Shown: positions 35,801 to 47,780 of the stretch, one piece after another
Layout: the number at the start of each line of letters is the position of its first letter
Numbering within the stretch: the first letter of the stretch is position 1
Assembly (NCBI GenBank): GCA_023374045.1
Contig: CM041780.1
Location: forward strand, 90,919,627 to 90,983,626
From: Limonium bicolor
Lineage: Eukaryota; Streptophyta; Magnoliopsida; Caryophyllales; Plumbaginaceae
Direction of reading: 5' to 3'
Length of the DNA stretch: 64,000 nucleotides
Made by a program: the position numbers and the translations under genes
Notes under the pieces: model-generated
What the model was told of the DNA's origin: nothing
Database searches by the model: none
What the model saw: the letters and a program-made list of their open reading frames with translations, nothing else

Positions 35801-37653
35801 TGAGGAATTAAATATTTAAACTATAGTTTATAAGTTATTAAGTAACTATTATAAAGTTTTGGGGTGAAAATGTAAATAAAGGAAAGTTTATGTCAAAGCC
35901 GAATTGTTTGGGGTTAGATTTGTAATTTAAGAATTTATATATTATATATATATATATTCGGCAATTAAGAAGAATTAAAATTAAAACTATAGTTTATAAG
36001 ACATTATGTAAAGGTTATAAGATTTTGTGGTTAAATTGTAATTATAGAAAATATTATAGTAAGGCCGAAAGTTTGAGGGGCCAAATTGTAATTTTCGAAA
36101 AGTTATAATGTTCAAAAGTTATATACCAAAATATTGATGGTGGTTTTGTAATATAATTAAATAAGGAATTAAAACTATATAATATAATGAGGTTAGAGTT
36201 AAAATGTAATTATAAGAAACTACATGGCATAGCCGAAAATAAATGTGGCTAATGGTGATTTATTAAAGTTATGGTGTTCAAATAATAATTACCAAATTTA
36301 TAGTGGTAGTTTAGTGAATTAATTAATTAAGGAAATGAAACCATGTATTATAATGTATTTTGGAGTATAAAGTAAAGTTTACGAAATAAATGAAGTTATA
36401 ATATAATAACCGAAAAGTATGATGTATTTATGGGATTAAAAATATTTGTAGGTCCTATATGGATATTTAGGAAATTTAGAAAAAAAAGAATTATGATTTA
36501 AGGATTTATGAAAATTAAAACTATATGATATACAAGTACTAGTAATTCATTTGTAGAGAAATAATATTAATTGGGGTTAGTTTGTGAATAATAAAAGATA
36601 TGGGAATAATATGTCCATGTGTGACATGTAAATATAGTTTGAAGAGTTATTAAGTGGTTATGTCATTTAGACAATTATATATAAAGTATCATAAATAATA
36701 CATGTGTATGAAATATATTATATTTTTGATTTTCAAGTAAATCAAAAAGGAAAGAATATAAGGGATTTAATGTGGAAACACCAAATAATATTTGGAGCTA
36801 TAGTATATTTTTAGAATAAAGTTAAGGGGAGAATTAACTAACATGTGACCAATAAATGTCATTGATAAAATTATAAGTTACTATGTCATTTGGACAATGG
36901 TAAAACATGTAACATAAATGGTACATGAATATATAGTTATAAACATTAAAGGATTTAAAGATAAGTCAAAAGGAATAACAATAAGTTATACATCCAATCA
37001 TGAGGTAATTAAAAGAAATTACCACACAATATAAGTCTTATAAATTAGGACTACATTTTGGAAATATATAAATACCTTAAATAATAATAAGGAAAAGAGG
37101 TTAAAGAAACTACCTAAGTATAAAGAAATAAACCTCACGTGAAATAACAAATATGAAATCGTTTCATGAATCAATGAAATTATTATACGAGAGTTACATA
37201 AATTAACACTCTCATATTAATCCTATTCTAGGACATTGTTTGACCAGACGTTGACCGGGAACTAAACAAGTACAGTCTACGGTGAACGGTATGGAATTCT
37301 TGCAGTCTGCTTTCTACCGGATTACACCGGCTTGTGTGCTATCTGTTGTTTGAAATAACGACCAAGACAATTGTTGTAAAATGTAGTATTACTCTTGTGC
37401 ACTGTTGTGTTATTCTATGCGCGTGATGTTTCTAACTGTAACGTGTATGTCCCACGCATACAACACTACCTTACCAGTGGATTAAATACCTGCGCTTTAT
37501 TATATCGAGAACTTGTACTCAAGTTTCTCACTAACTTCACTTTATAACAAACGTCGTTGTTCTAAACGTGACAACCGACAATACACATTGTGTTCTTGAT
37601 CATTGTCCTTGAGTGACATTTAACAATTCTATACTACGAGAACGAGGAGCCCA
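32838..37653 (+). repeat. element B: 3' LTR, first segment
   Basis: Copy of the first 4.8 kb of the 5' LTR, starting TGAAATACCCCGAATC. It is interrupted after CCA (37651-37653) by the CACTA element. It shows many short gaps relative to the 5' LTR. Confidence 0.95.
37651..37653. repeat. target-site duplication of the CACTA element (CCA)
   Basis: CCA stands on both sides (37651-37653 and 42710-42712), while the unbroken 5' LTR reads GGAGCCCAGTTGGAG with one copy. A 3-bp duplication is diagnostic of CACTA transposition. Confidence 0.95.
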
Positions 37654-38045
37654 CACTACAACAGAAAATGTTTTAGACAACTGTTAAAAAGACTTTAGAG
37701 AACTGTTAAAAACAGTTCTAGTTGTTGGAGTTCTCTATAGTATGGTCTACTTTAGACTACTGTGATTAACAGTTCTCTATACCCACTTATAACTACTGTT
37801 AATGTTATGATACACACCTGTTATTAACAGTTGTCTATGGTTGAAAACACTTCATATATTAATATTATTAGACAACTGTTATTACCAGTTGTCTTTTAAC
37901 AAATACCAGGATATTTCAACACTATTGACAACTGTAAATAACAGTTTTCTATAGTCAAATTCAACCAAAAACGCTACAGAATTTACAACTGTGATTAACA
38001 GTTCTCTTTTGTAGAATAACAGTTTTCTAAAGCACCTTGTCCAAA
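37654..38045. repeat. CACTA left TIR and subterminal repeats
   Basis: After the TIR, about ten copies of AACTGTTA or AACAGTTCTCT-type motifs occur in both orientations. Such arrays bind the element-encoded subterminal-binding protein in En/Spm elements. A 145-codon minus-strand frame here is a by-product. Confidence 0.8.
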
Positions 38046-38381
38046 CAGCATTACACCTATTTGGACAATCCATAATGACAAATGTTTCAGTCATAATCCT
38101 GTAGAAATAGCATAATAATCTACAATACACCTGTTCCAGCAATAATTCTGTACAAACAACAATATATAATCCATAATAACTAGCAACACCTACTAAAACA
38201 CTTTCCATAAAAAAACATAAGTCTTTTATCACCATCTCAACAACACATACAGCACCTGAGCATAATTCAAGGGTATTTTGCAATCCAAAAGCACATTCAT
38301 CTAGGAAACTATTCAACATATCATATAGATGTCTTGAGAGTCATCATTGTCATGCTACACTTGATCAGTACTATCGGAAAA

Positions 38382-38674
38382 CTAATCAAACTCTGAATCC
38401 AAATGCTTCTGAATAAAAGCTGCCCATTGCTCTCGAATGTCATCAATTTCATTTTGCTCGTACGCTCTACCGTTATACCCGCACAAGTACTTCAAAACAC
38501 AATAAAAGTAGTGTTAGCTCATTACCTAATAAATATCATTATATATGCATTTGATAGTGTATAATGAACCTGTTTACCTCTATAGGAACAATTTTTTCTG
38601 CTCTCTACAATCTCCTTCATGAATCTCATCACGTAATAACCACAAACAATGCTTTCAATCGGCTGTCTTGGGCA
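38382..38674 (-). pseudogene. Ulp1-like (C48) protease C-terminal fragment
   Basis: Exon-like blocks at 38674-38578 and 38489-38382. The first reads CPRQPIESIVCGYYVMRFMK, matching the Cys-box region (QP...xCGYYVMRFM) of Ulp1-type SUMO-protease domains carried by plant CACTA and Mutator elements. The second reads YNGRAYEQNEIDDIREQWAA and ends FD with TAG. Phases of the two blocks do not join cleanly at the apparent GT donor, and the His and Asp region upstream is absent, so it is a broken fragment. Confidence 0.65.
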
Positions 38675-39429
38675 CTACAAAAACAGAAGGAAAAAATAAC
38701 ACATTGTTATACATCATATATATTACAATGCTTCAATATTCTGATTTGATCCATACAACTTCAACCCATAATAATAGCCACAGCCTCAGATACAGCACAC
38801 TTGCGCATTGTTTCAATTTTTAGTAAAGATCAATGATGAATCTAGAGTAAAGAATAGAAGAAAAAACTAAGTACTATTATCAGGAAAGGAGAACAAGAAG
38901 TAAACAAAAGGGCTGCAAGCAAACTGTTTCCACATGAAGAAAGAAACTCAAGTGGATAAACTACACAACTACAAGAAAATCTTTGTCTGGGTTAAATGAT
39001 GTGAATTGCCCAGAATATTCTGTTCTAATAATTACCCAAAATAAGGCCAAAGTTTGTGCCTCTCGTAATTGCATCAAAGCAAGGGGAACTTTAATCGAAA
39101 GTACGGAAGAAGAACAAGAAGGACGATAGGCAGCTGACATTAAAGAATAATTTAAACCCACAGTTTGGTTTACTCCTTTTTCATTACTTTCACATCAAAG
39201 CAATTTAAACTAGAAAGATATATCTCCTTCACATTAATTAGAACAACAAAGATGATGCACATCTAAATTAGATACCTTGATTATATTCCACTAATAAGGG
39301 AAAGATAATAAAAAGACGAGAAAAGAGCCACAGCAAAACAGCTATCAACAATTTCAGCAAGCATGCATATTATGAATAGCTTACTCATATATTTAAAATA
39401 ACCGCTAATCGCAGCTGTACTTAAAATAC
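38675..39429. other. CACTA interior, no gene recognised
   Basis: AT-rich filler between the Ulp1-like and CAMTA-like fragments. A few short frames, none family-like. Confidence 0.4.
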
Positions 39430-41431
39430 CTTTGTTGCTTGACCGGCAAAACTCCATGAAGGAGATACCTCCTTTATTGTAAATTTATGTTCATTTGCTA
39501 CAGCCAGGCTGGAATCTGCTTCTAGAGGTCATATGCTGAAGATATCTCCCTGAATATGACCTTGATCTAGCAGTGCTGAATAATAATCGAGGCTGGCACC
39601 ACGCATAGTTAGTCCAGAAGAGCATGTTGGAATATTGAATTCATCAGCTTATTCATTCATCAGGACAGAACCTGAAAGACATGATTGTTACAGTAGCTGA
39701 GAAACCCCAAGTAAGATAATGAGATAAACCAATTGCAACACAGCTTTTTTATTATAGCTGTAGCTTTTTCTTTTAATCTCAATCTCCTACTGTAACTTTC
39801 ATTTTACTCTAACTTGATAAGAGATTATGATCATGTAAGGCTCTTAAAATCGATAAACCAATTAGTTAGCTATATAAAACTGATCACTAACTTTCAGAAT
39901 CCAAAATTCAAACCTGTATCTTGCCAGGAACTTGAATCATTTGAGGACACAATACCACTACGCACATTGAAATATTGACCACTCTGCAAAGCAGCACCGT
40001 CATGTAGCTTGGACAAACCATTGTCATAGCTTAATACGGTAGAGCTACCTATAACCTGATCCTGGTTATCAAAACAAACATATTTGTTGAAACTATCATC
40101 ATCCAGACTGAGTTGCTCTTCAATTCTCCGGAGTGCCTGACTAACATCAGCAACAGATGAAGTGCCGATATTTCCTCTCTCAAGCAATCCCTCATCATGA
40201 TGCACAACTTTATTTTGATAAAATGCTCCAGAACTCACTTCAACAGAAGCAGGACTTGATATACTTTGAGGTGACTCATGCAGATTGCTTAACGAAGCAG
40301 ATACCTGATTGTGCCGGGCATAACTGGTTGTATTCTGGCTAAAGGTAAAAGACTTTCCAGATGAAAACTCTAAGATGGGCGTAGAGCTGGGACTCCCCTG
40401 CAGAGGATGAATAGGGCACTCATTGATTGACACAAAGTCAGTTTTTTCAAAAAATTCAAAATGAAAATACTACTTAAAATGGTCTCAAATGTTATGCTAA
40501 TGATCTAGCAGTCATACTATACTCAGTTACTTGAACATAATATTTACAGTTTATAATGGTCTTTGCATAATAAAATGAAATAACTATAATTTGAGCAAGC
40601 GCCAACCCACGTTGATAAACTAACACATTCAGCAGCAACATTTTAAATTATGAAGGAGTTAGACCAACACTGTCTGGTTTACTCCCTCCACCCTCCCCCA
40701 AGGCTTAAACAAAATGGATCTGTTTTCAAGCAACTAGAAGAATTATTATCTGAAAGTTTTCAAACAACTTACCTCGGAAACATCTCTGTAGTGTACAAGG
40801 ACAATATGATCGTATGCTCTGAAAGAAGGGTATGAACAAATAAAGATCATGTCAACAATATGCAAAATATTCATAGTAGAGGAGAAAAAAAAGAAGGAAG
40901 AAGTTCATTTGTTCAATAGAATACAGGGCATCGGACACAGGTCCTGTGACACATTGCAATAGAGCTCTCAAGTATAAGGGTCCTTACGGATCCAGCATCC
41001 AGTAACTTCGTCGTTGAAAACTAGGATTGTCCTCTCCATGAGCATAGTAACAGTTCAAAGCCTCAGCATTTCCAACCTATCCATAATTAATAGGAAAGCT
41101 AAACCAAATCACTTCAACCGATGAATTAGACCTTATAATCTGTATTTTTGTTTCCCCTAGCATATCAGCAAATTTTATTAAGCAGTACTTTCAGAATGTA
41201 CAAATAGGTAGCAGACTAAATCTATGGCTTCAGCTAACTAAAAAAAGGCAAAGAGACATTCATCAGGCAGCAAACCTTGAGTCGTTCGTGTGCTTCCCCA
41301 ACACTTCTCCCATCCCTCTTCTTCCGCCAGTTATGACCATCTTTACGAAAAAATCTGAGAACCCTTTTGTTGAAAAGATATAAAGAACCACTTGCCAAAG
41401 AATTTCGTTGCAAACTGAGAGCTTCATCTCC
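39430..41431 (-). pseudogene. captured CAMTA4-like transcription factor fragment (CG-1 domain part to TIG start)
   Basis: Five exon-like blocks on the minus strand. a 41431-41276: GSLYLFNKRVLRFFRKDGHN and WRKKRDGRSVGEAHERLK. b 41076-40988: NAEALNCYYAHGEDNPSFQR and RSYWMLD. c 40818-40773: YDHIVLVHYRDVSE. d 40397-39914: a Ser-rich region with ADVSQALRRIEEQLSLDDDS. e 39671-39430: NEHKFTIKEVSPSWSFAGQA. Blocks a-c are the C-terminal two thirds of the CG-1 DNA-binding domain of calmodulin-binding transcription activators; wording is closest to Arabidopsis CAMTA4. Exons a-d join in one open frame with GT/AG sites. Exon e needs a frameshift and has two stops before the TIG start. The CG-1 N-terminus, ankyrin and IQ parts are missing. 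It is a gene piece captured by the CACTA element. Confidence 0.85.
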
Positions 41432-42709
41432 CTGCAGTAAACTTAAACATCAGGATGTAAGCATACTGAATGTACTAACGTAATCCTAAATTTTCTATTG
41501 TCCATATGTACATTAGTGGAAATATCAGTCCTCACTCCTCATACTAGTATTTTTCATGCTACAGCAAGACCATAGTTAGCTTCTGTTCTACAAACCAAAT
41601 TCTATCTCAAAGTTGCCAACAAGAATATCACGTTTTAACAGAAGTCAGTCATATCAGTTTAGACTGAAACACAAATATAACTACCAGAGATGGCGCATTC
41701 AGGTGTGTTTCTTCATTCTTGGCACCGGCGATAGGAAATTCATGCTGCGTTTTATCTTTATCTGTTCATGTGCACATCTATGACACACAGTTTGTATCTA
41801 AGAAGAATGGAAGCACAATATTATAGCCTAAGTCACCATTGCAATGTATGCTCACACAGTTTGACATTACCGAAATTGCAATGAGAAAGAATAAGATGTT
41901 CAGAGTTTAAGACCACAACATTAACCAGAAAAAGCAAGTTCGTTGAAGAAAATTTAACACTACCGAAATAGCATTCACAGGAAAGGGCAGTACGCACGCA
42001 AGTAACACCACGGGACTGCAATGACTAAGGTAGAAGCGTATGGCTATCAGGTGCTCTGGCGAAAACGAAGGAGCTGGCTATCGGACTGGAGTGATTAAGG
42101 AGCAAGACTAATGTTTAGCAAGGAGGTCGATTTGGACACTGCGCATAGCAAGGAAGAGGAAGACGACACTGCGCGTAGCAAGGAGAATAAGGAGGAATCG
42201 ATTACCTGTTCGATGGAGAATAGCGGCTGGAGAAGAAGACAGTACTACGCGAGCAAGGGAGAATGAGGAGCTAGGAATCGATTACCGGTTCGATGGAGAA
42301 TAGCGCGCTCTGGCGGGATTATTGTGTGCTCTGGCTGGGGAAGAAGACGGTACTACGCGCAAGGGAGAATGAGAAGCTAGGAATCGATTTAGCAATTAGG
42401 GATTTACCGAGCGGGAGAATACCGCGCCTAGTGAAATTTCCCAGTTTGGTGAAAATTAAGGACACCGAAGGTATATTCCAGAATGATAAGGGTATTTCAA
42501 GTCATTAGGGACTAAAAGTTTTAAATCCCCGCGCGCTAGATTCTAAAGCTGTATAACAGTTGTCTAAACTTACTATAAGAGAACAATATTATAACAGTTG
42601 TAATATCTAATGTTTTAGTAACTCAATTTACACAAATTCATTAAAGACTACTAGAATTTTATAACAGTTCTCTTTTATACAGTTCTTAAAAACAAAATCT
42701 GTAGTAGTG
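41432..42709. repeat. CACTA right part with tandem duplication and subterminal repeats
   Basis: 42192-42400 holds two full and one partial copy of a unit with GGAATCGATTACC(T/G)GTTCG, GATGGAGAATAGCG, GAAGAAGAC(A/G)GTACTACGCG and AAGGGAGAATGAG. 42545-42709 carries ATAACAGTTGTCT/ACAGTTCTCT subterminal motifs and the right TIR. 41432-42190 shows nothing recognised beyond likely intron sequence next to CAMTA exon a. Confidence 0.65.
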
Positions 42710-42712
42710 CCA

Positions 42713-42770
42713 GTTGGAGCTGGCCATGCATGCTACCGGAGTTGTACCTGTCACAGGTCGTCTCCTATAC
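42713..42770 (+). repeat. element B: 3' LTR, second segment
   Basis: 58 bases (GTTGGAGCTGGCCATGCATG...) identical in position to the 5' LTR around 27314-27372, lying between the CACTA and C insertions. Confidence 0.95.
42766..42770. repeat. target-site duplication of element C (TATAC)
   Basis: TATAC before C (42766-42770) and after it (61498-61502); the unbroken LTR at about 27368-27372 has one copy. Confidence 0.95.
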
Positions 42771-45700
42771 TGAAATACCCCTAACCTTTAAAACTTAATT
42801 AAATGATCTATTAATGATCTAAGATGATTAATAAACATCTAATTACTATTGGGGAACAATCTAAAAGATCTCAACAAGGCAAGACACGCCTTAAGATTGG
42901 TAAAGCCAAAAATGTGCTTTAAGACACCATAAAGGTTGTATGACCCCAAATAGGATCCAAAGCGGATTCCTAAGTATTATAATGAAGCAAGGAACACAAT
43001 AAAACCATTCTCAAGGAGAACTAAGCTCAGGAACACCCTGTGACACAAAAATGTGCGCTAAAACACCTTAAAGCACGTTTTTGTGAGATTGCCTTTTAAA
43101 TTGATTTTTAATGGGCTTAAAGGTTATAATTACCCTTAAATATGATATTTTATCATATTATATCATATTATGAATTTAATTCCAGAAATTTACAAATTTT
43201 TACAAATTTAATATTAAAATATTAATAAAACCCTAAAGTGGGGCCCGCATGAGTCAAATTGACCAAGTTTGGTCAATGGTCAATCAATTGACCATTTGGA
43301 CCATGGAAGTCGGCAGGCAAGGAGGGGAGGAGACAGCTTACAATCATTGTAAGACAAATTGATACCTAATACCAATTTTGAATAGTAAAAAGTAACTTTT
43401 CTTACTTTTTCAAATCAATTAAGCCATTCCAATCATTCCCTTGCCTTCTGCCCCATTCCAGCCGATCCAGCACCCCTTACAAGCTCTCTCACGACTGGCC
43501 CTTGAGTTAGGAAGGCAGTTCAAACTCTTAAGTCTTAAGGTAAGCTTTTAATGTCATTTTAGCCCTTTTTCTTCATTTCTTCACTACCTAGACTTAGATT
43601 TCGTGGCTCATCAATTCCTATGGCTCATTCTAAGTGTTCTAAGGTTAGAACAACATCCAAGCTCGGCTGAAGCAATTCTAGGGGCCAAGGTTGCTCAAAT
43701 TTGCATTTTAAGGTAAAAACATACCTTAAGCCTCTCTAGTCTTCAAGCGATTTTATTCCTCTGATTTTTGTGAGTTTATACACTCATAATCTTCATATTT
43801 ACATGTTCAATCAGTTGGTTAGCCATTTGGAGCAAGGGTGGCCGAGATCCAAAGGAAATACCCTCTTTTAAGGCATTTTTCCAAGGTAAAACCTAATACC
43901 AAGGCAGCTTGTTGTTGTCTAGCTGTTCCTTATGTCTATATAGTGGATCTAACACCTTGTGGTGTGTTTAAATCAGGCCGAAATCCTCTTGAAGTTCCCT
44001 TGCATTTTTAAGGTGATTTTTGCCTTAAATCTTACATTAATTATTCCTATGGTTAAGCCAAGCTTAGAGTATAACCATATCTTGTTTTTGTGTATTAAAC
44101 ATGTCTAAATCATGTGGTGAATTTTCCTACAAGTGACGAGCTCATACAAGGATAAATAAAGGTATAAACACCTTAAACTTATGATTTTTATAATTTCTAA
44201 GCATATATATATATGGCCGAGAGTGAAATTATAAGTATGGGTCATATTGACTTAAAAATGGAAAAAAATGGCTAAGATAAATTAAGGTAGTCATTTAAGA
44301 GATTTAATTAACATAATGGTCAAATTATGACATTATGGGAAAAATATATAATCTAAAGTGGGGCCGTGAGTTATACTATATTTTGAGACATTTAATGTGT
44401 AATTTATTTTGCAAGTTCAAGGTTGTAATAAGGCCATGTCATTAGGCCATTTTAATTTAAGTTTATAAGCTTATTTAGTTAAATTTATGCTTATAATTAA
44501 GTTTGGGGCCAAATCGTAATTACTGGAAAATTAGAAAGCCGTGGGCTTAATTTAGAAGAGTTTAGGGTTTTTAAATGAATTTAATAAAATTTATAACATT
44601 TTATAAAGTTTTGTGTCAAAATTGTAAAAATAGAAAAGTATGGGGCAAGATAGGTAATTACCGAAAGTTTGGGTCCCATTTGGTATTAGAAGTCAATGTT
44701 GACTATATAGGAGACTTTGACCAAGTTTGGAAAATTTTAGAAATTAAAATACTACCTTATAAAGAGATAAGTATTAAATTGTAAAAGATTTATAAGACTT
44801 GGGGTGGTATTGTTATTTCTGAAAACTTGGGGTACTAAATGGAGTTTAGTACAAACCTTAGGTTGTTTAGGAATTTTTAGAAATTGGTTTGGGTAAATTT
44901 GGAGTTTATATGAATTATATAAGTATAATATAAGATATTTCATAAACATTGTTACAAATGGGTAACATATGTGGTAAAACCGAGATTTAGAGAAAGTATA
45001 AGGTTAGTAATGATATTATAACCTTTTGGTATAGTTTTGGTAATTTTGGAATTAATATAAGGTTTCATTAAGATATATGTATAATATATAGTTCTAATGA
45101 AATTAGAAAACTATATGTTATAAAGAAGGGAAATTGGTGAATATAGAAAGTTAGGTGGTGGAAAAATAATTTAAATAGACCATGGGGTCTGTTCGGTTAT
45201 TTTGAGAAAATATAACCATGGGTTATAATTATATTAAGGAATAAGGATTATAATATAAGGTATATACTATAAGTATAACAATGAAATATAACTTGGGCTG
45301 ATTTGTAAATTATGGAAGTTTGGTGGGAATTAATTAATACCGAGAGTTTTAAGTGCTGTATAGTATTTTATACAATATATAACTATAGGTTATAATTGTT
45401 TTAATGACATAAATGTCAAAATACATGTTATATAACTATAATATCACATTATGTAAATGTGTGGTGGATTTTGTAAATACTTAAGAAACATAGGTGCTGT
45501 TCGGAAATATTAATATTTTTGAATGAAATTTATAATATGGTTTTAATGTTATAAGAGTTATAACGTTTATAATATAAGAGGTATTCATTAAAAGGAATGA
45601 TATATATTATAAAGACTTCCATATTATAAATAAGTCCTATAAAACATGTATTTAAAATAAATATATTATGGAGTGGAAAAATATAATATGGCTCAATCAC

Positions 45701-47476
45701 CAATATGCCATAATTAAAGATAAAGGAAAGAAATACAAACATTGGATATAGAATTCTAATGTTAAGAGAATACATGAAATAATAAGGAATTGTATAGTCT
45801 AAGTATTTCTATACACGAATTATACTACATTAAACTTGGAAAAACAAACCTTAGAAAGTTAAATACTAAGGTGGGATGTATAATACATGATAAAGAGTTA
45901 TACATACAATGTAGAAACACTACATGATGTACAAGTGTACATTAAGTTACATGCGATAACAAGTTCAACATTGAATATATTAATGTGCAATACAAGACTA
46001 CGCATGTAATGTAACGTTTTTTCCAAACCTCGAGTTAGACCGGAAACCCGACAAACGTTGACAGTTAGTAACAGGGGATTAACCGGGAGGTATTAGTAAC
46101 GGTACGGGGTACCGTAGTTATGATTGTTATACGGGATGCTAATCAGTAGCGTTATGTATTGTTTAGACTGTTAGAGACGACACAAGGAGCATAGGATCTT
46201 GCTGATTCATACTCCACCGTAATACAATCCGGGTGAACGGTATGTTATTTATGTGGCTTGACTGTCTCTGAGGATTTCCTCAGTTCAGACATTGTGTGAA
46301 AACCTGTGATAAGATTGAATGTCTGCTTGTGAATTAATATGCCTGAGTTGCGTATTAATGCTGCTTTATTATTATTACTGTGTGCGATAACAGTACCGTT
46401 CGTATATATGAACATATTATAAAACGAACTAGCGGCAATGATGCTATCTTATATGTGTAATATAAGGAACGTAAGTAAAACGTTGTAGCGTTAGGATAAT
46501 AAGATATATAAAATATCTGAGACTCATATACTGAGCATTGGCCTCTTTAACGCCGCTCTCGTATCTAGCACTGGATCCCGAGTCGACATACTCAGGATTG
46601 GACTACGACCTTGGTCTGCTGTGTTAGGAAAAAGAATAGTAAAGCGATGCGATGGAATAGATAAGTTTATCAAGGATGTGGCTCTTGCTGTGAACTGATC
46701 CATTAACGATACTAGGACACCTGTGGTAGCCGTAAGTATCTGGATAAATTTCCAACGAACTACAGATTGTTCGTAGGACGGAGACTCTACCGCTGGAGTG
46801 GCTATTGCCGTGGGTGACCCCCATAAGAGATGGGTAACTTAGAGACATGTCGTTCTAACGAGACGTTGTCATTAAACATGACTGACAATTACGAATGACT
46901 ATATTAACTCGTACATTAGGCGAACATTATTTGGGCTTGCAAGCCAAAGACGAGAGTTCATACTCGTTTACAATTCTCGTTACTTAGCCTTGTTGTTCAT
47001 TGGTTGTGCTTTGTGGTCATGTGTGGTATGTTGGTGGATTTGTTTGAACGAGCCATTATGCTCATATTGTGTGTTGTGAACTGGTTGTGTCGAGTAACCG
47101 TACTCATGTGTGGATTGTGGTTGGGTGTTTGGTCGAGTGAGTCGTTGAACTCAATTATGAATTATTAAGTGTTTGTTGGAATGGAGTCTCTGTACTCATA
47201 TAAGCGTTGTAACGCTTTCAGTGGTTTATTACGATGCGATGTGTGAAGCCGGGGGCTTGTTTTGTTATTTGAGTTTACTGCAATATATATTGTTGCTTCA
47301 CAGTTTTAACCTTAAACTATTTGCATGAAAATGAATTGCATGCTCTAGACCAAATAACTGAATGGTCCGAGGGTGCATGACAGTCAGGTAATAACATACT
47401 CAGCAGGGGCTGATTCCATACCACAAACTACCATTTTTGCAGGTATGCAACTTCCGGTGTCGGCAAAGAGAGTGAC
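42771..47476 (+). mobile_element. element C: solo LTR, first part
   Basis: Starts TGAAATACCCCTAACC. With its second part (61185-61497, ending GTAGGGGTGTTACA) it forms one LTR of 5019 bp flanked by TATAC, with no PBS, interior or PPT. It is thus a solo LTR left by recombination between the two LTRs of a former full element. It is the same family as A. It is interrupted by D after GTGAC (47472-47476). No coding sequence. Confidence 0.9.
47472..47476. repeat. target-site duplication of element D (GTGAC)
   Basis: GTGAC at 47472-47476 and 61180-61184, on either side of element D. Confidence 0.95.
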
Positions 47477-47756
47477 TGAAATACCCCAAATCTTGGTATG
47501 TTGTTTAAATGTTAAAATAAGGTATCTAAAGGCTAAAAAGTGCCTTAGGAACATCAGTGCATAGTTTAAACCATAGTTAAAACGCAATAAAACACTGAGA
47601 CACGGTTCGGGCAAAAACATGCTCTAAGCTTGGAGTGAACTTGGTTAGGACCCAAAGAGCCTACCAAGATTTGATAATATTTAATTATGACTTTATAAGG
47701 CTAATTAAGTCCTTAGGAAACCTTGGTAGACAATGAAACCAAACAAAACACAAAAT

Positions 47757-47780
47757 GTGCTTTAAGAAGTCTTAAAGCAC
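47757..47780. repeat. perfect 11-bp inverted repeat in the D LTR
   Basis: Arms GTGCTTTAAGA and TCTTAAAGCAC around a 2-base centre; the same in the 3' LTR at 57065-57088. Related words occur in C (42911, 43070) and B (TTAAAGCACATTTTTGTG), suggesting a shared LTR signal. Confidence 0.8.

Larger units (their letters stand above)
37654..42709. mobile_element. CACTA (En/Spm) transposon carrying captured gene fragments
   Basis: 5056 bp with termini CACTACAACAGAAAAT and, on the other strand, CACTACTACAGATTTT. Both ends carry many AACAGTT(G/C)TCT subterminal motifs. The interior holds, all on the minus strand, a Ulp1-like protease fragment and a CAMTA-like gene fragment. No TNP2-type DDE transposase is seen, so the element is non-autonomous. 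It inserted in the 3' LTR of B with a CCA duplication. Confidence 0.92.

Noticed and set aside
37882..38319. 145-codon minus-strand frame in the CACTA left arm
   Set aside because: It spans the AACAGTT subterminal repeats and lies beyond the stop of the Ulp1-like fragment; no family resemblance.
42293..42508. 71-codon plus-strand frame near the CACTA right end
   Set aside because: Lies in a tandem duplication and on the strand opposite to the captured genes; no family match.
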